From a virus: a stretch of 39,601 bases of DNA. Location of the stretch: the IMG/VR virus record IMGVR_UViG_3300044546_001195, positions 1 through 39,601 of that record; one strand, 5' to 3'. The stretch's first letter is position 1. Each line of letters starts with the position of its first letter. A program made the position numbers and the translations under genes. Positions 7,992 to 14,688 of this stretch are shown piece after piece. Below the pieces are notes generated by a model that searched no databases, had not been told where the DNA came from, and saw only the letters and a program-made list of their open reading frames with translations.

Positions 7992-9201
7992 AATCTGCGT
8001 TTTCGTCTTCTGCAACATCTATGAAGAAAAGAGACGCATCTCTTTCTTTCAAGAATTCTCTGGCGACTTTTAACTTTCTTGTTTGGTCTGAAACCCAGTC
8101 TTTAGCTAAGTCATAGACATCAGCATTTCCTTTTGATAAAGACATAACATATCCAAAGTTTCTTTCTTTCTTATATTTCAAAGCGAAAGTCTTTCTCATT
8201 AGTTGTAATCTTAAATCTCCAGTCCAGTCTTTACCTACACCACCTTCTAAAAACAATTCGTAAGAGTTGTTTATATCTTTAACTTTTTCAGACACAGTGT
8301 GTTTTACAACAGCTATTATCTTTTCGATTCTAGCGTGTGCTTCAACTTCTTCTTCTGGTACTTGACCAAGAACGTCGTCTATTTTTTCATCCAAGACATA
8401 TCTAACCAATACGTGTTCTCTGTATAAGTCGTTAGTCAATAAACCATGTCTTTCACAATACCAAGCAGTCTTAACTTTTATGAAAAGTCCGTTGGAGAAT
8501 TCTATGATCCATCCTTCTTTGTCCTCTACTGATTGAGACAAATCAACAAGCTCGTCTAATGAAGCAACATCAGATGGTGCCACTTTCAAAGAACCTATTT
8601 CTTTAGAGAATTTAGACAAGTCTAAGTATTCTCCAGTTTTGTTATCTCTTAATCTCAATAATATCAATTCTTCGTCTAAGTATCTTAAAACGATTCTGTT
8701 GTTTGGTGCAACATATTCGAATACAGCCACATAGTCTTTTTCTAAAGACCAGTCTACAAATCTTTTCAAATCTGCGTTTGATTTATACAATCTGTTCATA
8801 CCGGCTGCTTGGTCAGATTCAAAAGACATTTTAGATTTACCCAACACAGATCCGTTTGGTAATCTTATAAAGGACGCAACAGAACCATCTTCTTTGTTGT
8901 AGATAGATCTTATACCTAAATCAGCAACCAAAGAGTATTGAGACTCTGGAACTTGGTTTAAGTTAAAGAATTTGTGTAGTAATAAATATCTGTTGAACAA
9001 AGAACCATCTTCGTTGAAGACAAAAGTCAAGCCTCTCATTTCGAATGCAGAGTTGTCTATGAAGTCAGAGTACATTGCTAAACGGTAGTTGAAGATAGAT
9101 ACATTATATCCTTCAACCACGAATTTTGATTCGTAGAATGGAGCATCTACACCTAAAGTAAGTGCAACCGCTTCGTCGTATGATAATAAGTATCTTTTCA
9201 T
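7990..9201 (-). CDS. rnlA: RNA ligase 1 (T4 RnlA-like)
   Basis: A 403-residue ATP-dependent RNA ligase of the T4 Rnl1 family (T4 protein 374 residues). Motif I is K103-E-D-G-S, the adenylated lysine. MRGLTFVF lies upstream as in Rnl1, followed by FEYVAPNNRIVL (motif III/IIIa region), EGWIIEF (motif IV) and IKVKTAWY (motif V). In T4 this enzyme reseals tRNA anticodon loops cut by host anticodon nucleases, using ends prepared by a kinase/phosphatase. No polynucleotide kinase is visible here, though a cyclic-phosphate-processing-type receiver protein and a 2H phosphoesterase are encoded elsewhere in the window. A TATCTTTG box with a near-match -33 (ATTG, 19-base spacing) lies upstream, and AATATATAG is 3 bases before the ATG. 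Confidence 0.93.
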   Translation of the reverse strand: MKRYLLSYDEAVALTLGVDAPFYESKFVVEGYNVSIFNYRLAMYSDFIDNSAFEMRGLTFVFNEDGSLFNRYLLLHKFFNLNQVPESQYSLVADLGIRSIYNKEDGSVASFIRLPNGSVLGKSKMSFESDQAAGMNRLYKSNADLKRFVDWSLEKDYVAVFEYVAPNNRIVLRYLDEELILLRLRDNKTGEYLDLSKFSKEIGSLKVAPSDVASLDELVDLSQSVEDKEGWIIEFSNGLFIKVKTAWYCERHGLLTNDLYREHVLVRYVLDEKIDDVLGQVPEEEVEAHARIEKIIAVVKHTVSEKVKDINNSYELFLEGGVGKDWTGDLRLQLMRKTFALKYKKERNFGYVMSLSKGNADVYDLAKDWVSDQTRKLKVAREFLKERDASLFFIDVAEDENAD

Positions 9202-9204
9202 TTT

Positions 9205-9213
9205 CTATATATT
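9205..9213 (-). promoter_or_regulatory. AATATATA-N3-ATG start motif
   Basis: AATATATAG followed by AAA and the RNA ligase ATG on the minus strand. Confidence 0.55.
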
Positions 9214-9222
9214 TTTAATACA

Positions 9223-9253
9223 CAAAGATACGGATAATTTCGATATATACAAT
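9223..9253 (-). promoter_or_regulatory. Host-type promoter of the RNA ligase gene
   Basis: Minus strand: ATTG (one mismatch to TTTG), then 19 bases, then TATCTTTG (TAnnTTTG consensus). The -7 box ends 21 bases before the ligase ATG. Confidence 0.6.
9242..9250 (+). promoter_or_regulatory. AATATATA-N3-ATG start motif (GATATATAC variant)
   Basis: GATATATAC, then AAT, then the ATG at 9254. It lies inside the divergent ligase promoter, so the two signals are interleaved on opposite strands. Confidence 0.5.
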
Positions 9254-9763
9254 ATGAGTAGAAAATCATCAGTAAACAAAATAAAAAGAGATAACTCTAA
9301 GTCAAAAAACATCGAGTCTGCTATGTGTATGTATCTATATGAGAAATCACATTCACCAATCACTACAAGATTCACAGGAATGGGTCTTCAAGAGTGTGAT
9401 GTAATATCTATATCAAAGTCTGACTACATATATGAATATGAGATTAAAACCAGTAGAGCAGATTTCAAAAAGGATTTCATTAAAGAAAAACACACACATA
9501 TAATAAACGAAAAGTACACACGAACTATAAAAGGACAGTTGACATATCTTCTTCCTAACTACTTTAGCTTCGTTACACCAAAGGATTTGATATCTGTCGA
9601 TGAAGTTCCTGAGTATGCTGGTTTAATCTATATGAATGAAGATTCTTCTTTTGAAGTTGTAAAGAAACCAAAGTTATTACATAAGACTAAGGCGAATGAA
9701 GAGTTCATAAGAAAATTAGCACATAATCTAAGTTGTAAACTAATATTCAATAAGATTGCTTAG
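9254..9763 (+). CDS. MmcB-like PD-(D/E)XK nuclease-fold protein
   Basis: A 169-residue protein. After a basic N-terminus it carries QECDVISIS, a short loop, then YEYEIKTSRADFKKDF: D49 followed by E63-I-K65 fits the PD-(D/E)XK nuclease core. The later stretch NYFSFVTPKDLI and VPEYAGLIYM resembles the MmcB/YraN-like DNA repair group as I remember it. A role in cleaving or repairing DNA is therefore inferred; substrate specificity cannot be read. The gene is alone on the forward strand between two reverse blocks, divergent from the ligase gene and overlapping the end of the convergent cytidylyltransferase gene by 4 bases. Confidence 0.7.
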   Translation: MSRKSSVNKIKRDNSKSKNIESAMCMYLYEKSHSPITTRFTGMGLQECDVISISKSDYIYEYEIKTSRADFKKDFIKEKHTHIINEKYTRTIKGQLTYLLPNYFSFVTPKDLISVDEVPEYAGLIYMNEDSSFEVVKKPKLLHKTKANEEFIRKLAHNLSCKLIFNKIA

Positions 9764-10179
9764 GACTTCTTTTCTTTTTCGTATCTATCGATAACTCTTT
9801 TTCTAAGTTCTGTTGTAGAGAATGAATGTCTTCTGGTGTTATAGTACATTTCGATATGTTCTAAATTCTTACCAGTAAAATCTTTGTCTTTATATTCATC
9901 ACCAACAACTCTTATATTTATAGGATAAGTGTATAAAATATCCAATAAATCTTTTTCTGTTGCATAAACAACCACTTCATCTACATACTTACACGAATCC
10001 AATTGTATAAATCTTTCGACAACACTTTGTATTGGTTTATTTTTTTCGGGTCTGTCAATAGTTGGGTCTGTTTGAAGTCCTACTATAAGATAATCGCATT
10101 TTGACTTTGCTTCTTTAAGCATCATTATGTGTCCTGCATGGAATAAATCAAAGCAAGAGCAAGTGAATCCTGTCTTCAT
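9760..10179 (-). CDS. Cytidylyltransferase-like nucleotidyltransferase (TagD/GCT family)
   Basis: A 139-residue HxGH-type nucleotidyltransferase: FDLFHAGHIMMLKEA holds the HAGH signature, VVGDEYKDKDF fits the central substrate loop, and FSTTELRKRV matches the family's C-terminal (I)STTxLR motif. Size and motifs fit glycerol-3-phosphate or sugar-phosphate cytidylyltransferases, which make CDP-activated precursors from CTP. The true substrate is unknown; a link to the glycan cassette at the right end of the window is conceivable. It overlaps the next reverse gene upstream by 4 bases (ATGA type), indicating one operon of four small genes driven from about 10.88 kb. Confidence 0.82.
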   Translation of the reverse strand: MKTGFTCSCFDLFHAGHIMMLKEAKSKCDYLIVGLQTDPTIDRPEKNKPIQSVVERFIQLDSCKYVDEVVVYATEKDLLDILYTYPINIRVVGDEYKDKDFTGKNLEHIEMYYNTRRHSFSTTELRKRVIDRYEKEKKS

Positions 10180-10415
10180 ATATTTAATAGGAATAGATTT
10201 ATCATTCGATCAGTTTTATCGAATTGGTTTCCATCAGCATCTGTGATTTCTATAGTTCCAGTAGAGAAGTTCTCTATCAGAAAATAGTCGTTCAGTATGT
10301 CGTCGCTCTCACACTTCTCGAAAACAACATGTTCTTTGGTCTCCCAGACGTAGGAGATTCCAAGCTGTTCTTTTTGTCGGAACAGATTAGTGTTTGTTAC
10401 CCTTTGTGAAATCAT
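10176..10415 (-). CDS. Small protein of unknown function
   Basis: A 79-residue acidic protein with a middle section rich in aromatic and charged residues (SYVWETKEHVVFEKCESDD). No family recognised. It overlaps both neighbours by 4 bases, which supports it as a real, translationally coupled gene. Confidence 0.65.
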   Translation of the reverse strand: MISQRVTNTNLFRQKEQLGISYVWETKEHVVFEKCESDDILNDYFLIENFSTGTIEITDADGNQFDKTDRMINLFLLNI

Positions 10416-10621
10416 AATATATTGATGTCTTTAGGTATCTGTTTTTCTGTTATTTCGTATTCCTTAACACCTGTTTTTGTGTTGTTTACAACAACAAATC
10501 TAAAAGTGGTTTTGTTCTCATATTTTCTTCGAACATGGTAATACTCTTCTATAGAACTCGGTGTATGTACCGTGCCCAAATGCTTTCTATCTTCTGTATA
10601 ATTCAATGTTTTCATAGTCAT
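10412..10621 (-). CDS. Small protein of unknown function
   Basis: A 69-residue protein; two in-frame ATGs at 10621 and 10615 make the first two residues uncertain. It contains EEYYHVRRKYENK and a C-terminal EITEKQIPKDI. No family recognised. Its stop overlaps the next start by 4 bases and it follows the promoter-proximal gene after 24 bases. Confidence 0.65.
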   Translation of the reverse strand: MTMKTLNYTEDRKHLGTVHTPSSIEEYYHVRRKYENKTTFRFVVVNNTKTGVKEYEITEKQIPKDINIL

Positions 10622-10645
10622 TATATGATAAAATCCAAAAAGGTT

Positions 10646-10834
10646 TTATTCTATTGAAGACTTAGCCGCCTCATATTGCTTATCAGAAAGAACTTTTACG
10701 ACTCTACCATTATGTTCTTCTTTTGTAAGATACTTGCTTGTTTTCAAAGTCTTTTGTAAAGAAAGCACGAAACTATTGTTTCCTTCATACTTTCTTATGA
10801 GCTTATTCATCTCAATTTTTTCTTCTATAGTCAT
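10646..10834 (-). CDS. Small protein of unknown function, first gene of a reverse operon
   Basis: The start is set at the ATG at 10832-10834 (62 residues, beginning MTIEEKIEMNKLIRKY) because a complete host-type promoter ends 16 bases upstream of it; a longer frame from 10876 would begin inside the promoter. The protein is charged and helical in appearance, without a recognised family. It leads a four-gene unit that ends with the cytidylyltransferase. Confidence 0.65.
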   Translation of the reverse strand: MTIEEKIEMNKLIRKYEGNNSFVLSLQKTLKTSKYLTKEEHNGRVVKVLSDKQYEAAKSSIE

Positions 10835-10850
10835 GTTATAGTATTTTCCA

Positions 10851-10881
10851 CAAAAGTATGAATAAACTTTGTACAATCAAA
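10851..10881 (-). promoter_or_regulatory. Complete Bacteroidetes-type promoter
   Basis: Minus strand reads TTTG, exactly 19 bases, then TACTTTTG, matching TTTG-N19-TAnnTTTG at every defined base. The -7 box ends 16 bases before the ATG at 10834. Confidence 0.8.
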
Positions 10882-10911
10882 CCTATATAAGAAGAAAAAA
10901 TAGATTTATTT

Positions 10912-11400
10912 ATGATAATAAAAATACATCCAGAGGATATTATTAAAAGATGCTTATGGGACCATTATGTTTACTACATATTGGGTGGGTCTGACAAAGA
11001 AGCAGAAAAGATTCTGAAGGAAAACGTTGAAGTTGAGGTTTCTGAAAAGGACGCGTTAGTTATCGGACTTTTAAAAGTAATCGAAACAGACAACCTTATA
11101 CACAAGTTCAACGGATACGTAATGGAACTACTTACTAACAAATCTTTAAAAGAAAAGGAACTTCTATTGGTAAGAAAGAAAGCTTTAGATGCTGCATTAG
11201 ACAAGTTTGTAGATAAGTTTCCAGACTATTGGGAGCCGAGCACAGGATACAGAAATGGATTGATAGACTTAGTAGAGTATGTAGAGAAGATTAAAAAGGA
11301 CGTCGAAAAGTTAGAAGTTCATAAAATCGTAGATAAAAACGTTACTTATGAGTTTTACAACTCAAACAACGTAAGAAAATTATTAAAATTCAATTATTAA
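10912..11400 (+). CDS. Phage protein of unknown function, first gene of the grpE-dnaJ operon
   Basis: A 162-residue, mostly helical and charged protein without a recognised domain. It contains WDHYVYYILGGSDKEAEKI near the start and a lysine/glutamate-rich second half. It is 3 bases upstream of grpE, so it is expressed in the same unit; that says nothing firm about function. The start is preceded by an A/T-rich stretch without a Shine-Dalgarno sequence. Confidence 0.72.
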   Translation: MIIKIHPEDIIKRCLWDHYVYYILGGSDKEAEKILKENVEVEVSEKDALVIGLLKVIETDNLIHKFNGYVMELLTNKSLKEKELLLVRKKALDAALDKFVDKFPDYWEPSTGYRNGLIDLVEYVEKIKKDVEKLEVHKIVDKNVTYEFYNSNNVRKLLKFNY

Positions 11401-11403
11401 GAA

Positions 11404-11943
11404 ATGAAAAAGGATAAAGTACAAGAACTAAATACCAAAGAGATGAAAATAGATAGTAATACTATTGGACTTGATTTAACTGGTGAGAATGCTGTTGAGT
11501 TTGTATTAGAAGACAATCCAAGAGCACACGTTTCTGTTTTAGAAGAACAGTTGAAAGAAGAAAAGAATAAATATCTTCTTCTTTATGCAGACTTTGAAAA
11601 CTACAAAAGAAGAGTTCATAAAGAGAAAGAAGAGTTGAAAAACAATACCAAAGTTTCTATGATTACTTCTATCTTGGATATGGACAACGATATCGAACTT
11701 GCAATCAAAAACATCAAAGATGATTCTGCGAGAGATGGTGTTATGCTTATATCGTCAAAAGTTCAGAACTTTTTGAAGACTCATGGTATTGAACCAATAC
11801 AAACTGAAACTTATGACGAAGATCTTCACGAAGTAATCTCTGTTTTAGAGATTGGTGAGAATAAGATTGTCGATGTTGTTAGTAAAGGTTATACTTTAAA
11901 CGAAAAACCTTTCAGATTCCCTAAAATCGTATTAGGAAAGTAA
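11404..11943 (+). CDS. grpE: Nucleotide exchange factor GrpE
   Basis: A 179-residue GrpE. The family core is visible: a long N-terminal helix ending KNKYLLLYADFENYKRRV, a helical middle with ILDMDNDIELAI, and the C-terminal beta domain ending GYTLNEKPFRFPKIVLGK, which aligns with the standard GYxLxDxxxRxAxVxV ending. GrpE releases ADP from DnaK and so resets the chaperone cycle. The dnaK gene is 7.3 kb to the left and dnaJ is four small genes downstream in this same operon. The first 45 residues are not conserved in the family and are acidic, as in many GrpE proteins. Confidence 0.93.
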   Translation: MKKDKVQELNTKEMKIDSNTIGLDLTGENAVEFVLEDNPRAHVSVLEEQLKEEKNKYLLLYADFENYKRRVHKEKEELKNNTKVSMITSILDMDNDIELAIKNIKDDSARDGVMLISSKVQNFLKTHGIEPIQTETYDEDLHEVISVLEIGENKIVDVVSKGYTLNEKPFRFPKIVLGK

Positions 11944-12468
11944 ATGGTTCCAAGAAGTCAGGATAGGAAAAGCATACTTGATCTGAAGAAGGATCCCGAC
12001 TTCAGAAGCATGCTTGTCGACACGCTTTGTCAAGGAATAAGACTTACTTCTGATTTCAGAGATATAGTAGACTATGTAATCGATAATAAGCTACACCTTT
12101 TTGAAACTGATGACTTCTCAGGCTCTTTCTACCCTGAAGATGACGATACACTTGATTTAGTATTTCCTGCAATCAGGAGAGTCTGGGGAAAGGTGTTCGT
12201 TGATCCTCCAAAAATACTTAAAGACAAGAAGCTGGAATTGTTCCAGCTTCTTTTCGATATTGATGACTTTGTTGATTATTTGATTGAAATAATGCCTAAG
12301 GTCAAAACTTCTTTGATAGAATTTGATAAGTTAGATAGAACCGCAGAAACTTTGGTTCTAATCGTCGATAACTATATTGCAGGAATCTTAGAGTCAACTC
12401 GTAATAGAGACGATATACAAATGGAAATAAGGGATTTAAGAATAAGTAAAACTTTGAAGAAATGGTAA
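11944..12468 (+). CDS. Phage protein of unknown function
   Basis: A 174-residue protein whose ATG follows the grpE stop codon immediately. It starts with a basic segment (MVPRSQDRKSILDLKK) and continues with predicted helices rich in D, L and V; no family is recognised. A long perfect hairpin lies within the coding sequence (12226-12252). The last codons overlap the next gene by 7 bases. Confidence 0.75.
   Translation: MVPRSQDRKSILDLKKDPDFRSMLVDTLCQGIRLTSDFRDIVDYVIDNKLHLFETDDFSGSFYPEDDDTLDLVFPAIRRVWGKVFVDPPKILKDKKLELFQLLFDIDDFVDYLIEIMPKVKTSLIEFDKLDRTAETLVLIVDNYIAGILESTRNRDDIQMEIRDLRISKTLKKW
12226..12252. repeat. Perfect 12-bp inverted repeat inside a coding sequence
   Basis: AAGAAGCTGGAA-TTG-TTCCAGCTTCTT, followed by TT. 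It encodes part of KKLELFQLLF. The strength of the stem and the short T-tract resemble an intrinsic terminator, so it might attenuate transcription between grpE and dnaJ. Confidence 0.6.
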
Positions 12469-12806
12469 GTTGGTATATAAAATGTAAAGGGTTTAAGAGT
12501 CAACAATATTTGAAGAAAGTAGAAGAGACTGTCGAACCATTTATGGAATACTTTATAGGTAGAATCTCAGATATTGAAGAATATGACATCGACAAGATAG
12601 AAGAACTTTACAAAGAGATATTCGACGAACTACCAGTTATGAGACTTCGTACAAATAAGGACTATAACTATTCTCCACAATCAAAGGAAATAGAAATATG
12701 GTTAGAATACAACAAAGAAACTGATATCATCTTTGTCGACCCTAAGAAGTCGATAAGAAGAGAGATACAACTAAACAACTTATTTAAGAATGATGAAAAA
12801 ATATGA
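12462..12806 (+). CDS. Small phage protein of unknown function
   Basis: A 114-residue protein overlapping the previous gene by 7 bases and the next by 17. It starts MVSWYIKCKGFKSQQYLKK and is rich in E, I and Y; no recognised motif. Dense overlaps on both sides support it as a genuine member of the operon. Confidence 0.7.
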   Translation: MVSWYIKCKGFKSQQYLKKVEETVEPFMEYFIGRISDIEEYDIDKIEELYKEIFDELPVMRLRTNKDYNYSPQSKEIEIWLEYNKETDIIFVDPKKSIRREIQLNNLFKNDEKI

Positions 12807-13080
12807 TGACTTCAAAAAGGATAAAGAAGCTCTTTATCTTACGAAAGAAGAGATGACTACGGTCAAATGGACCAAATACGTTATCGTGGTACCCACAGAG
12901 GAAGACCGTAATGAACTTATGGAAGCATTTGAACACATTCACTACTCTGACATAGATACAGACAACATAGCGGTCAACCAGCTTGCTCACGAGTATCTGG
13001 ATGATGATAGAGAACCAGGAACCTACAACAATATAGTGGTAGATCCGGCGGCCTATGAAAAACTAAGAGTAAAGAGATGA
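12790..13080 (+). CDS. Small acidic phage protein of unknown function
   Basis: A 96-residue protein beginning MMKKYDDFKKDKEALYLT; the second ATG (12793) is an equally good start. The middle part (YVIVVPTEEDRNELMEAF) suggests a strand-helix fold. It ends with an ATGA overlap with the next gene. No family recognised. Confidence 0.68.
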   Translation: MMKKYDDFKKDKEALYLTKEEMTTVKWTKYVIVVPTEEDRNELMEAFEHIHYSDIDTDNIAVNQLAHEYLDDDREPGTYNNIVVDPAAYEKLRVKR

Positions 13081-13316
13081 TTAGTAGAACTTATACTATA
13101 GATGTTGGTAAAATGAAACCATCTAAAAAGAAATGGTGGCAAATCTGGAGAAAGAATGGAGATTCTGCTGAAGAAATCTTGAAAGATTTAGTTTCAATCT
13201 ATTCCGAAAATATCAATTTCAAATCTTTTGAGAGAAAGAACTCTATACACAGAATATATAATATTGAACCAATACCATTAGATTTTAAAAAAGATTATTG
13301 GTTCCCTAACAGATAA
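13077..13316 (+). CDS. Small phage protein of unknown function
   Basis: A 79-residue basic protein with a tryptophan/lysine cluster [16 protein letters not shown] near residue 14, which could contact membrane or nucleic acid. It overlaps the previous gene by 4 bases and ends 16 bases before dnaJ. No family recognised. Confidence 0.68.
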   Translation: MISRTYTIDVGKMKPSKKKWWQIWRKNGDSAEEILKDLVSIYSENINFKSFERKNSIHRIYNIEPIPLDFKKDYWFPNR

Positions 13317-13332
13317 AAAAACAATACAATAT

Positions 13333-14403
13333 ATGAGCAAAGACTACTACAGCGTTTTAGGAGTAGATAGAAACGCAACAGAAGAACAGATCAAAAAAGC
13401 TTATCGAAAGAAAGCGATGGAGTTCCATCCTGATAAAAATCCAGGAAACCCAGCGGCTGAAACAAAATTCAAAGAAGCTGCAGAAGCTTATGATGTACTT
13501 TCAGATGCTGGTAAAAAGTCTAACTACGACAACTTTGGTTCTGCAACAGGAAATCCTTTTGGTGGAGGTGGTGGAAACCCATTCGGTGGTGGAGGTCATG
13601 GATTCAATATGGATGACATCTTTTCACAATTTGGTGACATATTTGGAAACAGAGGTGGTGGAAAACAACAAAGAAGAAAAGCAAGAGGTTCTGATTTAAG
13701 AATCAAAGTTGTTTTGAATATTGATGAGATATTGAAAGGATGTACTAAGAAACTTAGGTATAAAAGACATACTAAATGTGATCCTTGTGCTGGAAAAGGT
13801 GGTACTGACGTAAGAGAATGTTTGGCTTGTAAAGGAAGTGGACATAGAACGGTTGTTCAGAATACACCATTTGGACAAATGAGAACAGAAACAACTTGTC
13901 CTGATTGTAGAGGTACAGGAAGTATAATAAGAAATCAATGTAATCATTGTCATGGAGAAGGAACTCAACTTAAAGAACAGGTTATTGATGTTGAAGTACC
14001 TGTAGGAGTATCAAACGGAATGCAACTTAATATGCAAGGGTATGGTAATGATGTAAGAGATGGTGTTGCTGGCGACCTACATATATTAGTGGAAGAAGCA
14101 CAAGACTTTTCATATAAGAGAGAAGGAAACAATTTGATAGTAGAAAAGACTATATCTGTTATAGATGCAATCTGTGGTGCACACGTCAAAGTATCTACTC
14201 CGCACGGAGAGCAATCTCTGTATATCGAACCAGGAACTGAACATGGTAGAACTGCTAGAATAGGTGGTAAAGGTATTCCAGATATACATTATGGATTGGG
14301 AGATTTGTTTATAAAAATATCAATAAAGATTCCTAGAAACATAGATATGGACGAGCAACACATACTCGAAAAACTAAAAGATTCCAAAAACTTTCAAGTA
14401 TAA
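13333..14403 (+). CDS. dnaJ: Chaperone DnaJ (Hsp40)
   Basis: A complete type-I Hsp40 of 356 residues. The J domain (1-70) has the H32-P33-D34 triad that activates DnaK; a Gly/Phe-rich linker covers about 72-112; the zinc-binding region has all four CxxCxGxG repeats (Cys pairs 149/152, 163/166, 189/192 and 203/206); two C-terminal substrate-binding domains follow. It delivers clients to DnaK. The linker carries three near-copies of NPFGGGG. It closes the operon that also contains grpE and is followed by a strong terminator. With dnaK and grpE it makes a complete set on one phage segment. Confidence 0.96.
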   Translation: MSKDYYSVLGVDRNATEEQIKKAYRKKAMEFHPDKNPGNPAAETKFKEAAEAYDVLSDAGKKSNYDNFGSATGNPFGGGGGNPFGGGGHGFNMDDIFSQFGDIFGNRGGGKQQRRKARGSDLRIKVVLNIDEILKGCTKKLRYKRHTKCDPCAGKGGTDVRECLACKGSGHRTVVQNTPFGQMRTETTCPDCRGTGSIIRNQCNHCHGEGTQLKEQVIDVEVPVGVSNGMQLNMQGYGNDVRDGVAGDLHILVEEAQDFSYKREGNNLIVEKTISVIDAICGAHVKVSTPHGEQSLYIEPGTEHGRTARIGGKGIPDIHYGLGDLFIKISIKIPRNIDMDEQHILEKLKDSKNFQV

Positions 14404-14436
14404 GAAAAGCCACTCATTTGAGTGGCTTTCTTTTTT
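14404..14436. terminator. Bidirectional terminator after dnaJ
   Basis: Hairpin GCCACTCA-TT-TGAGTGGC flanked by AAAA and a long T-run, between dnaJ and a convergent small gene. Confidence 0.85.
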
Positions 14437-14611
14437 AGTAAGCTAATGCTTTATGTTTAGGATTTCTGTTATAATCCTTTGCAGATTTATGCACTTTATG
14501 TTTGGCAACCCAACCAGTAGAGTTTTCAAGTTCCATCTCTCTAGATGCTTTCTTGTACACAGTTAAGATTTGATCTTGTGTGATTTTTCCGATTTTGATT
14601 ACTCCTTTCAT
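14435..14611 (-). CDS. Small basic protein (58 residues) of unknown function
   Basis: This short frame encodes 58 residues from ATG (14611) to TAA (14435), beginning MKGVIKIGKITQDQ and ending in a lysine/histidine-rich tail (HKSAKDYNRNPKHKALAY). A perfect host-type promoter lies 29 bases upstream and the dnaJ terminator just downstream, so the gene is an autonomous unit. High basicity suggests nucleic-acid or ribosome binding, which is inference. The monocistronic host-promoter layout is what one expects of an early host-takeover gene. Confidence 0.72.
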   Translation of the reverse strand: MKGVIKIGKITQDQILTVYKKASREMELENSTGWVAKHKVHKSAKDYNRNPKHKALAY

Positions 14612-14640
14612 AGTTTCTCTGTTGTTTGTTGTTTGTCTTA

Positions 14641-14671
14641 CAAAGATACGGACAATATTCTAATATCCAAA
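14641..14671 (-). promoter_or_regulatory. Complete Bacteroidetes-type promoter
   Basis: Minus strand TTTG, exactly 19 bases, then TATCTTTG. It drives the 58-residue gene and lies in the short gap before the end of the giant adhesin gene. Confidence 0.82.
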
Positions 14672-14688
14672 AATATTTTATACATTTT

